A stretch of 64,000 nucleotides of DNA from Simiduia curdlanivorans (GTDB lineage: Bacteria; Pseudomonadota; Gammaproteobacteria; Pseudomonadales; Cellvibrionaceae): positions 930,001 to 994,000 of the forward strand of contig NZ_JAUFQG010000006.1 in assembly GCF_030409605.1 (NCBI RefSeq), read 5' to 3'. Made by a program: the position numbers and the translations under genes. This document shows positions 35,582 to 44,327 of this stretch, one piece after another; the stretch's first letter is position 1; each line of letters opens with the position of its first letter. A model generated the notes under the pieces. It was not told the DNA's origin and did no database searches. It saw only the letters and a program-made list of their open reading frames with translations.

Positions 35582-36955
35582 ATGAGCCAAATTTATCAGA
35601 AGCGCTCCACAACTGAGTGGCAATCACTGGATGCCGGCCACTACATGCACCCATTCACCGACTTTAAAGATCAGATGGAGCGCGGCAGCCGCATTATTGT
35701 GAAGGCTGATGGCCCCTACATTTACACCTCTGAGGGCCAGCAAATTCTCGACGGCATGTCGGGCCTATGGTGTTGCAACCTAGGTTACGGCCAGCAGGAG
35801 ATTGTCGATGCAGTGACCCACCAGTTGCAGGAACTACCCTTTTACAACAGCTTCTTCCAGTGCGCTCACCCACCATCAATCGAACTGTCGGCCAAACTAG
35901 CCGAAGTCGCCGCGCCGCACATGAACAACGTGTTCTACACAGGTTCAGGCAGCGAAGCGAATGACACGGTGATTCGCATGGTGCACCGCTACTGGGATCT
36001 ACTCGGTCAACCAGAGCGCAAAATCTTCATTAGCCGCAACAACGCTTACCACGGCTCCACCATCGGCGGTGCCAGCCTCGGCGGCATGGGCGGCATGCAC
36101 GGCCAATTTACCCGTTTACCCTACGTGCATCACGTAGACCAGCCTTATTGGTTCGGCGAAGGCGGCGATATGAGCCCAGAGGAGTTCGGTCTTAAAGCCG
36201 CGCGCTCTATCGAAGCCAAGATCAAAGAGCTGGGCGCCAATAAGGTGGCCGCCTTCATCGCCGAGCCCATTCAAGGTGCTGGCGGCGTGATTGTGCCACC
36301 GTCCACCTACTGGCCCGAAGTGAAGCGCATTTGCGACGAATACGGCATTCTGTTGATTACCGATGAAGTGATTTGTGGCTTTGGTCGCACCGGCCACTGG
36401 TTCGGCGCCGACTACTTCAATGTGCAGTCAGACCTTATGCCCTTCGCCAAAGGCGTGACCAACGGCTACCAGCCCTTAGGCGGCGTTATGGTTGGCGATC
36501 GCGTTGCCGGTGTGCTGAAGAGCCAGGGCGGCGAATTCGCCCACGGCTTTACCTACTCGGGCCACCCGGCGTCTTGCGCCGCAGCCCTCGCCACCATCAA
36601 AATTTTGCAACGCGATAAAATTTTGGAGCAAGTACGCGACACCAAAGGCGCTTACCTGCAGCAAAAACTCGGCGCCCTAGCAGATCACCCCATTGTGGGC
36701 GAAGTGCGCGGTGTTGGTTTTGTCGGCGCCATTGAATTAGTTGGCGACAAAGCCAAGCGTACACGCTTTGACGATAACAGCAGCGCTGGTGCCATTTGCC
36801 GCGCCGCCTGTATCGAAAGCGGCTTGGTTATGCGCGCGGTTGGCGACACCATGATCTTCGCGCCACCATTAACCATGACCAACGCACAAATTGACGAAAT
36901 GGCAGAAAAGGCGCGTAAAGCACTAGACCTCACCGAACAACGCTTAAAAAAATAA
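35582..36955 (+). CDS. spuC: Putrescine aminotransferase, SpuC-like (class III)
   Basis: 457 residues, class-III PLP aminotransferase. It moves the amino group of putrescine (or a diamine) to pyruvate, giving an aminoaldehyde for further oxidation. Motifs are GSGSEANDTVIRM, NAYHGSTIGGASLGGM, AAFIAEPIQGAGGVI, LITDEVICGFGRTG and FAKGVTNGYQPLGGV, with the PLP lysine in the last one. A strong SD (AGGAGG, 4 nt before ATG 35582) indicates good expression. gntR precedes it by 185 bp. Its terminator is split by repeat copy 2. Confidence 0.93.
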   Translation: MSQIYQKRSTTEWQSLDAGHYMHPFTDFKDQMERGSRIIVKADGPYIYTSEGQQILDGMSGLWCCNLGYGQQEIVDAVTHQLQELPFYNSFFQCAHPPSIELSAKLAEVAAPHMNNVFYTGSGSEANDTVIRMVHRYWDLLGQPERKIFISRNNAYHGSTIGGASLGGMGGMHGQFTRLPYVHHVDQPYWFGEGGDMSPEEFGLKAARSIEAKIKELGANKVAAFIAEPIQGAGGVIVPPSTYWPEVKRICDEYGILLITDEVICGFGRTGHWFGADYFNVQSDLMPFAKGVTNGYQPLGGVMVGDRVAGVLKSQGGEFAHGFTYSGHPASCAAALATIKILQRDKILEQVRDTKGAYLQQKLGALADHPIVGEVRGVGFVGAIELVGDKAKRTRFDDNSSAGAICRAACIESGLVMRAVGDTMIFAPPLTMTNAQIDEMAEKARKALDLTEQRLKK

Positions 36956-36977
36956 GCGCTGCTCGAACCTAGTCGTG

Positions 36978-37224
36978 AAAAGGGCGCTGCGGCGCACTGC
37001 TGTCCCATAGTTATATTGCGGGAGAGTTTGGTGCCCGTACTAGCGACCGTCACCCGCATGGATGCGGGTGTTGAGACTACACGGATGTATTCACGTCGTG
37101 TCGCTAGCGCGGGTACCAAACTCATGTCCAAATATACGCCCAGATGTCGCATCTATTGTGAGGCTTAAAGACTAACGATGATCGCGTCGTTTTTGTGGGA
37201 CAGTAGTGGCTGCGGCGCCCTTTT
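36978..37224 (+). terminator. spuC intrinsic terminator interrupted by a repeat element
   Basis: Outer arms (36978-36993, AAAAGGGCGCTGCGGC; 37209-37224, GCTGCGGCGCCCTTTT) pair over 16 bp with two mismatches of G-T type and end in a T tract. The element fills the loop. The arms differ in sequence from those at speA, so they are not part of the element itself. Confidence 0.75.
36995..37208. repeat. 214-bp palindromic element, copy 2
   Basis: Same length as the copy at 25988-26201 and about 92 % identical without indels. The terminal inverted repeats differ by one base (CACTGCTGTCCCA against TGGGACAGTAGTG). The internal 20-bp inverted repeat (37028-37047 with 37100-37119) has three mismatches. 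Orientation relative to the upstream gene is the same as for copy 1. Confidence 0.93.
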
Positions 37225-37455
37225 TGTTTGCCTCAACAACAGAACGACAATCTGCCTAAGCATAAAAAACCGCAAAGCTATAACACCTTGACATTATTTC
37301 GTCACAGATACGTCTTATACTAAAAATAGCTTCCACAGCTTGTTATCTTTTGATAATACTGGGAGCGACATGTGTAGGACCTGCTGGCGCGGTGTCTTTA
37401 AGCTCCAGTAGCGAATACCCAGTTAGCCACTATGATCGGTATTTGGAGGCGTTTT
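37225..37455. other. Intergenic region upstream of the ybaK-like gene
   Basis: About 230 bp, no gene seen. It contains a TTGACA at about 37289 without a well-spaced -10, and an imperfect inverted pair (CTGCTGG ... CCAGTAG) near 37382-37410 that could fold in the leader. Together with the repeat region it makes a 500-bp gene-free stretch after spuC. Confidence 0.4.
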
Positions 37456-38016
37456 ATGGGAGTTGCCAGCAATCTTGCGCGTTTTTTGACGCAGAAAAAG
37501 GTACCTTTTGAGTTAGTTCCTCATCAGTATGCTGAAGGTAGTGTCAACACTGCCATCAGCGCGCAGATACCCACCAACCAGCTTGCCAAGGCGGTGGTGT
37601 TTCGCGACGAAGATATGTACTACACAGTCGCCGTTTTACCCGCCAGCTACAAAGTTAAGCGTCACACCTTAAATTTAATTTTTGACCGCCATCTCGAACT
37701 TGCCGGCGAAGATGAACTCGAAGTGCTATTTGAAGATTGCGCGCCGGGCGCCATCCCCATTTTGGGCCAAGCCTACGGCTTGCGTGTGATTTGGGACGAT
37801 GCATTATCCGAGCAAGAGGCCGTGTATATGGAGGCTGGCGACCACATGCATTTGCTCAAGGTAAAACGTGAAGACTTTTTGGCGCTGATGGAAAACCATT
37901 TGCACGAGCGTTTTTCTGGCGAAAGGCAAAGAGCAAAAACCGCTCGCCTGTTACAGTATATTCGCTCAAAAGGTTACGACTGGACGGATTCCGAACCCGT
38001 CTACGCGCAAAACTAA
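37456..38016 (+). CDS. YbaK/ProX-type aminoacyl-tRNA deacylase-like protein
   Basis: About 186 residues from ATG 37456 (TGGAGG 7 nt upstream; an earlier ATG lacks an SD). The YbaK/EbsC fold is recognisable (QIPTNQLAKAVVFRD, YYTVAVLPASYKV, and a glycine turn in APGAIPILGQAYG). Such proteins clear mischarged aminoacyl-tRNAs in trans. The C-terminal extension RFSGERQRAKTARLLQYIRSKGYDW is unlike the basic YbaK size. Specificity cannot be read. Confidence 0.78.
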   Translation: MGVASNLARFLTQKKVPFELVPHQYAEGSVNTAISAQIPTNQLAKAVVFRDEDMYYTVAVLPASYKVKRHTLNLIFDRHLELAGEDELEVLFEDCAPGAIPILGQAYGLRVIWDDALSEQEAVYMEAGDHMHLLKVKREDFLALMENHLHERFSGERQRAKTARLLQYIRSKGYDWTDSEPVYAQN

Positions 38017-38024
38017 CGGCGCAC

Positions 38025-38438
38025 TTAAAACTCTACCTTTCCGCGACCCTGCTTAATGGTCGCGCGAACGGTTTTTTGCTTTAAACGCCGCTCTTTTGCT
38101 CCGCGGCTGGGGCGAGTAGGCCGACGTTTTTTCCGAACTTCACTCGCACTGTCGATCAGCTCTTTTAAACGCTCTAATGCCGCCACCTTATTCTTCACTT
38201 GGGTTCTAAACTCTTGCGCACGCAATACCAACACGCCTTCCTTAGTTAGACGCGAATCACCACTGGCTAAAATTGTTGCGCGCGCATGCTCCGACAATAA
38301 GGCGGAGTTAACCACATCAAAACGCAACTGCACGGCCGTGGCTACTTTATTAACATTCTGACCGCCATTGCCCTGCGCAAGGGTGAAACTAATCTCGACT
38401 TCGAGCTCCAATTTTTGCATAAAACTTAACGGTATCAT
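38025..38438 (-). CDS. arfB: Peptidyl-tRNA hydrolase ArfB (ribosome rescue)
   Basis: 137 residues. The catalytic GGQ is in GNGGQNVNKV near residue 26, and the basic C-terminal tail (KRRPTRPSRGAKERRLKQKT) is the ribosome-channel tail of ArfB. It hydrolyses peptidyl-tRNA on ribosomes stalled without a stop codon. The start at 38438 has AGGA 6 nt upstream; a second Met at residue 7 is possible. It is convergent with the ybaK-like gene with only 8 bp between stops. Confidence 0.95.
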   Translation of the reverse strand: MIPLSFMQKLELEVEISFTLAQGNGGQNVNKVATAVQLRFDVVNSALLSEHARATILASGDSRLTKEGVLVLRAQEFRTQVKNKVAALERLKELIDSASEVRKKRRPTRPSRGAKERRLKQKTVRATIKQGRGKVEF

Positions 38439-38580
38439 TGAGCATCCTGGCAGCTACAAATGGAAAATCATCAGCGGCTTTTAACAAGTGGTATCGCTCA
38501 AGTGCATGATCTGGAACACTAGAACGGAGGTTGGCATTTGACATAGTATACAGGCACAAGAACTCAGGACGCTAAAACCC

Positions 38581-39525
38581 ATGTCCCTAAAACTGATTTG
38601 GCCGCTATTCTTGCTCGCACTGATAGGCTGCAGCGCAAAAACGCCCTCGGCCCTCGGTACGCTGGAAAGAGACAGGGTGCTGCTCACCGCCACCGCAAAT
38701 GAAATTATTGTTGAGTTGACGTCGAAAGAAGGCCAATTCATCAACGCCGGTGAAGTGCTGGTGAAACTCGATGCCAAACGTCAAACCGCTATGGTCGCCC
38801 GAGCGCAAGCCGAGCAGGCGCGTGCAGAAGCCTACCTATTAAAACTCACCAATGGCGAAAGGCCTGAGGACATCGCCTCGGCCCAAGCGGATGTCGAACG
38901 CACGACATCAGCCTTCGAAGAGGCGCGCACCAATTTTCACAGGCTCGATAAACTCGTGGTTGAAAAGCTGGTCAGCGTTGCCGCTCGGGACACCGCAAAA
39001 GCCCGTAAAGACGAAACCGAAGCCATGCTCAACAGCAGCATAGAGCAATTGAACAAGCTTATAAAAGGCGTGCGCCATGAAGATATTGTGCAGGCCCAAG
39101 CCGCACTCGCCGCCACCAAGGCCGAGTTACAACTGCAACAGCAAATTCTAAATGATCTAACGGTCGTCGCTACCCGCAGCGGCATTCTCGATAGCCTGCC
39201 CTACAACCTCGGCGAGCGGGTCAACACGGGTGCGATTTTAGCGGCGATACAAGCCGACAACGCGCCCTTTGCCCGCGTTTATATTCCGGAACCCTATCGC
39301 GCCAATTTAGTAATAGGTGATAAAAGGCCCGTGCGAATCGACGGCATAGAAGAATCGCTCACCGGAAAGTTGCGCTGGATTGCCACCGAGCCATCTTTTA
39401 CACCCTATTACGCGCTCAATGAAACCGATAGAGCGAGGCTGATGTACCTCGCTGAATTTGATCTGATTGACACTGACAGGCCGCTGCCAACCGGTTTACC
39501 GGTTAGCGTCGAGTTGAGTCATTAA
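38581..39525 (+). CDS. HlyD-family membrane fusion lipoprotein of an ABC exporter
   Basis: 314 residues. Signal with lipobox LIGC, a split lipoyl domain (ATANEIIVELTSKEGQFINAGEVL and ATRSGILDSLPYNLGERV), and a long coiled-coil hairpin (about residues 65-185) rich in Ala/Gln/Glu. It resembles YbhG-type adaptors that connect YbhF/YbhS/YbhR-like ABC exporters to an outer-membrane channel. The next gene follows after 3 bp and the third overlaps by 1 bp, so it is one operon. The substrate is unknown. Confidence 0.88.
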   Translation: MSLKLIWPLFLLALIGCSAKTPSALGTLERDRVLLTATANEIIVELTSKEGQFINAGEVLVKLDAKRQTAMVARAQAEQARAEAYLLKLTNGERPEDIASAQADVERTTSAFEEARTNFHRLDKLVVEKLVSVAARDTAKARKDETEAMLNSSIEQLNKLIKGVRHEDIVQAQAALAATKAELQLQQQILNDLTVVATRSGILDSLPYNLGERVNTGAILAAIQADNAPFARVYIPEPYRANLVIGDKRPVRIDGIEESLTGKLRWIATEPSFTPYYALNETDRARLMYLAEFDLIDTDRPLPTGLPVSVELSH

Positions 39526-39528
39526 CTG

Positions 39529-40473
39529 ATGAGTGCCGCCACAAACGCAAAGCCCAATGTCATAGAAACCCAAGCCATGAGTCGTCACTTCGGCGAGTTG
39601 ATTGCTGTCAATCAAGTGGATTTACACATACAGCAAGGCACCATTTACGGTTTTTTAGGTCCCAACGGTTGCGGCAAATCCACTGCTATTAGAATGCTCA
39701 CCGGCCTACTCGCCCCCAGTAGCGGCGCAATTAAAGTACTCGGTTTAGATATACCAAAAGAGAGTGAGGCGCTGCGTCAACGCATCGGCTACATGACACA
39801 AAAATTTTCCCTTTATGACGATCTCAGCGTCATAGAAAACTTAGATTTCATGGCTGCCATCTACGGCCTCAGCCGCGCCGCAGCGCGCCACCGGGTTGAA
39901 GCTTTGCTCAACGAATACGATTTAGAAGCACAGGCAAAGCAGCGCGCCGGCAGCATGAGCGGCGGCCAAAAACAGCGCCTAGCCCTGGCGGCCGCCACGG
40001 TACACGAACCCGAACTCCTGTTTCTCGACGAACCCACCTCGGCCGTCGACCCGGAAAACCGTCGCGCCTTTTGGGAAAAACTGTTCGATTTGTGCGAAGC
40101 GAAAACCACCATACTGGTATCAACCCACTACATGGACGAGGCAGAGCGCTGCCACCAACTCGCTATTCTCGAGCGCGGCAAATTAAAAACCGCGGGGCGC
40201 CCCGAAACACTCATGCAAAACATGGGCGTCACCCCCATTGAAATCGAAGCTTCCAACCTACGCGCATTGAAGTCTCAGCTAGTAGCGAACCCCGCAGTTA
40301 AATCAGCAGCACAACTAGGCTTGCGCTTACGCGTACTGGTCGATCAGTCCATCGCAGAACCCGAGCAGTGGTTAAAGCAATTTCTTCCGCCCGAAACCCA
40401 CGCACAATTAAACACGGTTAGGCCTAACCTAGAAGATGTTTTCGTGATGGCTACGCGAGGCGCGGGAGACTGA
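39529..40473 (+). CDS. ABC exporter ATP-binding protein (YbhF-like)
   Basis: 314 residues. Walker A GPNGCGKST (about residue 43), signature SGGQKQRL, Walker B LLFLDEPTSAVD and the H-loop STHYMDEAERC are all present. The DrrA/YbhF type with a C-terminal regulatory part (about 230-314). Its stop overlaps the permease start by one base (TGATG), so stoichiometric coupling is expected. Confidence 0.93.
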   Translation: MSAATNAKPNVIETQAMSRHFGELIAVNQVDLHIQQGTIYGFLGPNGCGKSTAIRMLTGLLAPSSGAIKVLGLDIPKESEALRQRIGYMTQKFSLYDDLSVIENLDFMAAIYGLSRAAARHRVEALLNEYDLEAQAKQRAGSMSGGQKQRLALAAATVHEPELLFLDEPTSAVDPENRRAFWEKLFDLCEAKTTILVSTHYMDEAERCHQLAILERGKLKTAGRPETLMQNMGVTPIEIEASNLRALKSQLVANPAVKSAAQLGLRLRVLVDQSIAEPEQWLKQFLPPETHAQLNTVRPNLEDVFVMATRGAGD

Positions 40474-41564
40474 TGTTTTTACGCCGAATATTCGCCATAG
40501 CACAAAAAGAAGCCAAGCAATTACTGCGCGATCGCATCACCTTTGGCATGGTGGTCATGATTCCACTTATCCAGCTTTTACTTTTTGGCTACGCTATTAA
40601 CACCGACGTCCGAGAAATCCCAGTGGCCATTGTCGATCAAAGCAATTCGACCATTGGCCGCATTATTGTTGAGGATATTAAAGCCACTGAAGTGGTCGAG
40701 GTCGTCGATTTTTACAGCTCAGTGCAACAGGCTGAGCAGGCTATTACAGAAGGGCGAGTGCGAGCGGTATTGATTTTACCAGGTGATTTAGCCCATCGCA
40801 TTGCCCATAAACAAGTCGTCGGTCAATGGCTAGTAGACGGCTCAGACACCATGGTCAGTAGCGCTTTGTTGCAACTGCGCAACATGCCGCTGCCATCCCC
40901 CAAAAATCAGGCCATTAAATCGAAACCAAATTTTGAAGTGGCCTTGTACTTTAATCCCGAGCGTCGCTCTGCGGTCAATATTGTGCCCGGCTTATTGGGC
41001 ATTATTCTCACCATGACCATGATTCTCTTCACCTCTGCCGCCATTGTGCGCGAGCGCGAGCGGGGTAATTTAGAATTACTCATCACCACCCCAGTGAAAC
41101 CACTGGAACTGATGGTGGCTAAAATATTGCCCTATATCTTGGTAGGTTTTATACAAGTGGCGATTATTTTAGGCTTGGGCCACGCAATATTTCAGGTGCC
41201 CATTAACGGCTCAATATTACAAATTGCTTTAGGTACTCTGGTATTTATTTGCGCAAGCCTAACCCTCGGCCTATTGATATCCACAATCGCCAACACTCAA
41301 TTGCAAGCCATGCAGCTCACGGTGTTTGTCTTGCTTCCGTCTATATTATTATCGGGCTTTATGTTCCCCTACGAAGCCATGCCGGTGGCCGCCCAGTGGA
41401 TAGCCGAAGCCCTACCAGCCACTCATTTCATGCGCATGATACGCGGCATTGTGCTGCGCGGCGGCGATTTACTAGACTTATGGCGTGATACAGCTTGGTT
41501 ATTAGGCTTTACGGTGGCGGGGGTAATTCTGGCGTCGCTGCGCTTTAAGAAAAATTTGGATTGA
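40473..41564 (+). CDS. ABC-2 type exporter permease (YbhS/YbhR-like)
   Basis: 363 residues. There is one N-terminal helix (VVMIPLIQLLLFGYAI), an extracytoplasmic domain (about 45-165) with DQSNSTIGRIIVEDI, then five C-terminal helices including the ABC-2 motif RERERGNLELLITTPVKPLELM. It is probably a homodimer forming the inner-membrane channel with the upstream ATPase and HlyD-type lipoprotein. E. coli Ybh uses two different permeases; only one is present here. Confidence 0.92.
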   Translation: MFLRRIFAIAQKEAKQLLRDRITFGMVVMIPLIQLLLFGYAINTDVREIPVAIVDQSNSTIGRIIVEDIKATEVVEVVDFYSSVQQAEQAITEGRVRAVLILPGDLAHRIAHKQVVGQWLVDGSDTMVSSALLQLRNMPLPSPKNQAIKSKPNFEVALYFNPERRSAVNIVPGLLGIILTMTMILFTSAAIVRERERGNLELLITTPVKPLELMVAKILPYILVGFIQVAIILGLGHAIFQVPINGSILQIALGTLVFICASLTLGLLISTIANTQLQAMQLTVFVLLPSILLSGFMFPYEAMPVAAQWIAEALPATHFMRMIRGIVLRGGDLLDLWRDTAWLLGFTVAGVILASLRFKKNLD

Positions 41565-41574
41565 GAGCAGCAAA

Positions 41575-41673
41575 CAGGAAAAGGAGCTTACGGTTTACAG
41601 GACAAGCAAAAGCGTACAAACGATGCGAGCTGTTGATGTTATCTTTCCTGTAAACTGTAAACTCCTTTTCCTG
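41575..41673. repeat. 28-bp inverted repeat with 43-nt loop between convergent genes
   Basis: Arms 41575-41602 and 41646-41673 pair at 26 of 28 positions (outer part CAGGAAAAGGAG, inner part TTTACAGGA). It lies between the ABC permease stop and the dcd stop and may serve as a bidirectional terminator. It shares the CAGGAAAAG end and the CTTTTCCTG/CCTGTAAACT words with the hairpin at 44265-44294, which suggests a small repeat family. Confidence 0.8.
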
Positions 41674-41684
41674 ATGTCCTTTTA

Positions 41685-42254
41685 TCAAGTCTTCGGCAGT
41701 GTCACGCCGCGCTGACCCTGGTATTTACCACCGCGATCCTTATAAGAGGTTTCGCACACTTCGTCGGATTCAAAGAACAACATCTGCGCCACGCCTTCGT
41801 TGGCGTAAATTTTTGCCGGCAGTGGTGTGGTGTTGGAAAATTCGAGGGTTACATGGCCTTCCCATTCGGGCTCGAGCGGTGTGACGTTAACAATAATGCC
41901 GCAGCGTGCATAAGTAGATTTACCCAAGCACACCGTCAACACGTTACGCGGGATGCGGAAGTACTCCACGGTGCGCGCCAGAGCGAATGAATTTGGCGGA
42001 ATAATACACACGTCGCTGGTGATATCGACAAAACTATTTTCATCGAAATTCTTTGGGTCGACGATAGTCGAATGCACATTGGTAAAAATTTTAAACTCGT
42101 TGGCGCAACGCACGTCGTAGCCGTAAGACGAGGTGCCGTAGGAAACGATGCGATTACCGTCGGCCGAGTGGCGAACTTGACCGGGCTCAAAAGGTTCAAT
42201 CATGCCCTGTTCTGCGGCCATGCGGCGCATCCACTTATCTGACTTAATGCTCAT
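41685..42254 (-). CDS. dcd: dCTP deaminase
   Basis: 189 residues from ATG 42254 (MSIKSDKWMRRMA). The full Dcd family sequence is visible (SYGYDVRCANEFKIFTN, CLGKSTYARCGIIVNVTPLEPEWEGHVTLEFSN and GKYQGQRGVTLPKT). It deaminates dCTP to dUTP, feeding dTTP synthesis, as a trimer in the cytoplasm. It is divergent from the DUF885 lipoprotein gene, with 168 bp between starts. Confidence 0.97.
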   Translation of the reverse strand: MSIKSDKWMRRMAAEQGMIEPFEPGQVRHSADGNRIVSYGTSSYGYDVRCANEFKIFTNVHSTIVDPKNFDENSFVDITSDVCIIPPNSFALARTVEYFRIPRNVLTVCLGKSTYARCGIIVNVTPLEPEWEGHVTLEFSNTTPLPAKIYANEGVAQMLFFESDEVCETSYKDRGGKYQGQRGVTLPKT

Positions 42255-42422
42255 GCTGTTGTTTGCCTTGTGTCTTGCGTGATGGGTGGGCGACGGGCGT
42301 CGCACGGGGTGGGTATGATAGCGGTTTTCAGTGAAAATGGGGAGCCGATAGGACAGACATGGGGACAAGGCGACCCCACACGTCCTATAACCAAACCCCA
42401 TTCCACCGAGAGGCTTAACCCT

Positions 42423-44246
42423 ATGCGCCCTTCATTGCCCAAGCAATTACTCATTGCCCTATTTAGCCTGCTGCTACTGGCCGGCTGCGATAAAGCGCCC
42501 ACCGCCGCGCAACCGGCGCCCAGCGCCAACCCTGGAGCGGAATTACAGCAAATATTCCACGCTTACCAAGAGGCCAACTTCGAGCTCAACCCCCTGGCGG
42601 CGACCTACCAGAGCGACCCACGTTATAACCACATCTTGGGCGACTACTTGAGTAACGACTACCTCAAGCGCTCTGAAGCACTGGAGGCACGCACCCTATC
42701 GGCCCTGGAGCAGCTGGATCGCGCCCAGCTCTCCGAACAAGACCAGCTCAGCTATGACATATTCAGCTACGACCGCAAGCTGGCACTAAATGACTACCAA
42801 CGGGGCTTCGCCAAGCTGGCCACCTATCTGCCCATCAGCCAGTTCTACAGCTTTCACAGTACTGTCGCTAAACTCGGCTCGGGCGCCTCCGCACAGCCCT
42901 TCAACACCCCGGCCGACTATGATATCTGGCTGCAAAGAGTCGCCGGCTTCACAGCCTGGGTAGACACGGCCATTGCCCGCATGCGCGAAGGAATGGAAAA
43001 AGGCGTGGTACAACCTCGCATTGTTGTCGAGCGCATGATCCCGCAACTGGCTGCCATGTTGGTTGAAACCCCACAAGAGAGTTTGTTCTACAAACCCATT
43101 ACCAACCTACCCGCCGAATTCAGTGCCGAAGACAAAGCGCGCCTGACCAAGGCCTACGAAACCGCCATCGCCGAGCAAATCACCCCCGCCTATCGAAAGC
43201 TGCACGATTTCGTTGCCGGCGATTATCTGGCCGGCGCGCGCGCAACCGTGGGTTTGGGGCAAGTGCCCGGCGGCCAGGCTTGGTATCAAGCACGGGCCAA
43301 ATACCACACCACCACTGATCTCAGCACCGATCAAATTCATCAACTCGGTGTGGCCGAAGTGGCGCGCATCCGCGCGGAAATGGAAGCGGTGATGCAAACC
43401 CTGAAGTTTCAGGGCTCATTAAAAGATTTCTTTCACTTTCTAAAAACAGACCCACAATTTCAGCCGACTTCAGAAACCGAAATTTTAGCGGCCTATGAAG
43501 CACTGCGCGTAAAAATTGATGCCGCCTTACCCAAGCTGTTTGATATAGCACCGAAGGCGCCCTACGTGATCAAACCTATTGAAGCCTTCCGCGCCGCGTC
43601 GCAGGCCGCTGCCGAGTACAACTCACCGGCACCCGATGGCAGTCGCCCTGGTATTTTTTATGTCAACACCTACGACCTGCCGGCGCGCCCCACCTACATG
43701 CGCGAAATGCTATCCATTCACGAGGCAGCGCCCGGTCATCACTTTCAAATAGCGCTGGCGCAAGAGCAAACACAGCTACCGGATTTTCGCCGCTTCGATG
43801 GCCCCAACGCCTATGTTGAAGGCTGGGGTTTATACACCGAGAGCCTAGGCAAGGATCTTGGCCTTTATACCGACCCCTACCAATACTTCGGCGCACTAAC
43901 CGCAGACATGTGGCGCGCCTGTCGCTTAGTGGTCGATACCGGCATGCACGCCCAGGGTTGGAGCCGCGAGCAAGCTATCGCCTTTATGCAAGATAATTTG
44001 GCCTTATCCGATACGGATATCGTCGCCGAGGTGGAACGCTACATTGCCTATCACGGGCAAGCACTATCTTACAAAATCGGTCAGCTCAAATTGTTGGAGC
44101 TGCGGGCCCGCGCACAGGAAAAGCTGGGCGACAGATTCGATATCAAAGCCTTCCACCGGCAAATTCTCATCGACGGCGCTATGCCACTGGCCATTCTCGA
44201 AGCAAAAATTGACCGCTGGATAGCGCAACAATTAGCGACTCGCTAA
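42423..44246 (+). CDS. DUF885 family metallopeptidase-like lipoprotein
   Basis: About 607 residues from ATG 42423. Lipobox LAGC follows the signal (LLIALFSLLLLAGC), so it is membrane anchored. The body is the DUF885 fold with a zinc-type HEAAPGHH motif (HExxxGHH form, about residue 436) and PNAYVEGWGLYTESL downstream. Similar proteins are thought to be M3/carboxypeptidase-like peptidases. The start is preceded by GAGG 9 nt away. The transcript probably ends in the hairpin at 44265-44294. Confidence 0.87.
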   Translation: MRPSLPKQLLIALFSLLLLAGCDKAPTAAQPAPSANPGAELQQIFHAYQEANFELNPLAATYQSDPRYNHILGDYLSNDYLKRSEALEARTLSALEQLDRAQLSEQDQLSYDIFSYDRKLALNDYQRGFAKLATYLPISQFYSFHSTVAKLGSGASAQPFNTPADYDIWLQRVAGFTAWVDTAIARMREGMEKGVVQPRIVVERMIPQLAAMLVETPQESLFYKPITNLPAEFSAEDKARLTKAYETAIAEQITPAYRKLHDFVAGDYLAGARATVGLGQVPGGQAWYQARAKYHTTTDLSTDQIHQLGVAEVARIRAEMEAVMQTLKFQGSLKDFFHFLKTDPQFQPTSETEILAAYEALRVKIDAALPKLFDIAPKAPYVIKPIEAFRAASQAAAEYNSPAPDGSRPGIFYVNTYDLPARPTYMREMLSIHEAAPGHHFQIALAQEQTQLPDFRRFDGPNAYVEGWGLYTESLGKDLGLYTDPYQYFGALTADMWRACRLVVDTGMHAQGWSREQAIAFMQDNLALSDTDIVAEVERYIAYHGQALSYKIGQLKLLELRARAQEKLGDRFDIKAFHRQILIDGAMPLAILEAKIDRWIAQQLATR

Positions 44247-44264
44247 CGGCGCGTTTAGGGGGAT

Positions 44265-44294
44265 CAGGAAAAGCAACAAGCGTTGCTTTTCCTG
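44265..44294 (+). terminator. Perfect 13-bp hairpin after the DUF885 gene
   Basis: CAGGAAAAGCAAC (44265-44277), loop AAGC, GTTGCTTTTCCTG (44282-44294). It acts as a likely transcription stop, though no clean T tract follows. The arms share words with the inverted repeat at 41575-41673. Confidence 0.7.
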
Positions 44295-44327
44295 TAAACT
44301 ACCGGCTCAATTGTTAGAGCCTATTGC

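Noticed and set aside
37289..37316. TTGACA ... TATACT as a promoter before the ybaK-like gene
   Set aside because: The spacer is about 22 bp, outside the working range.
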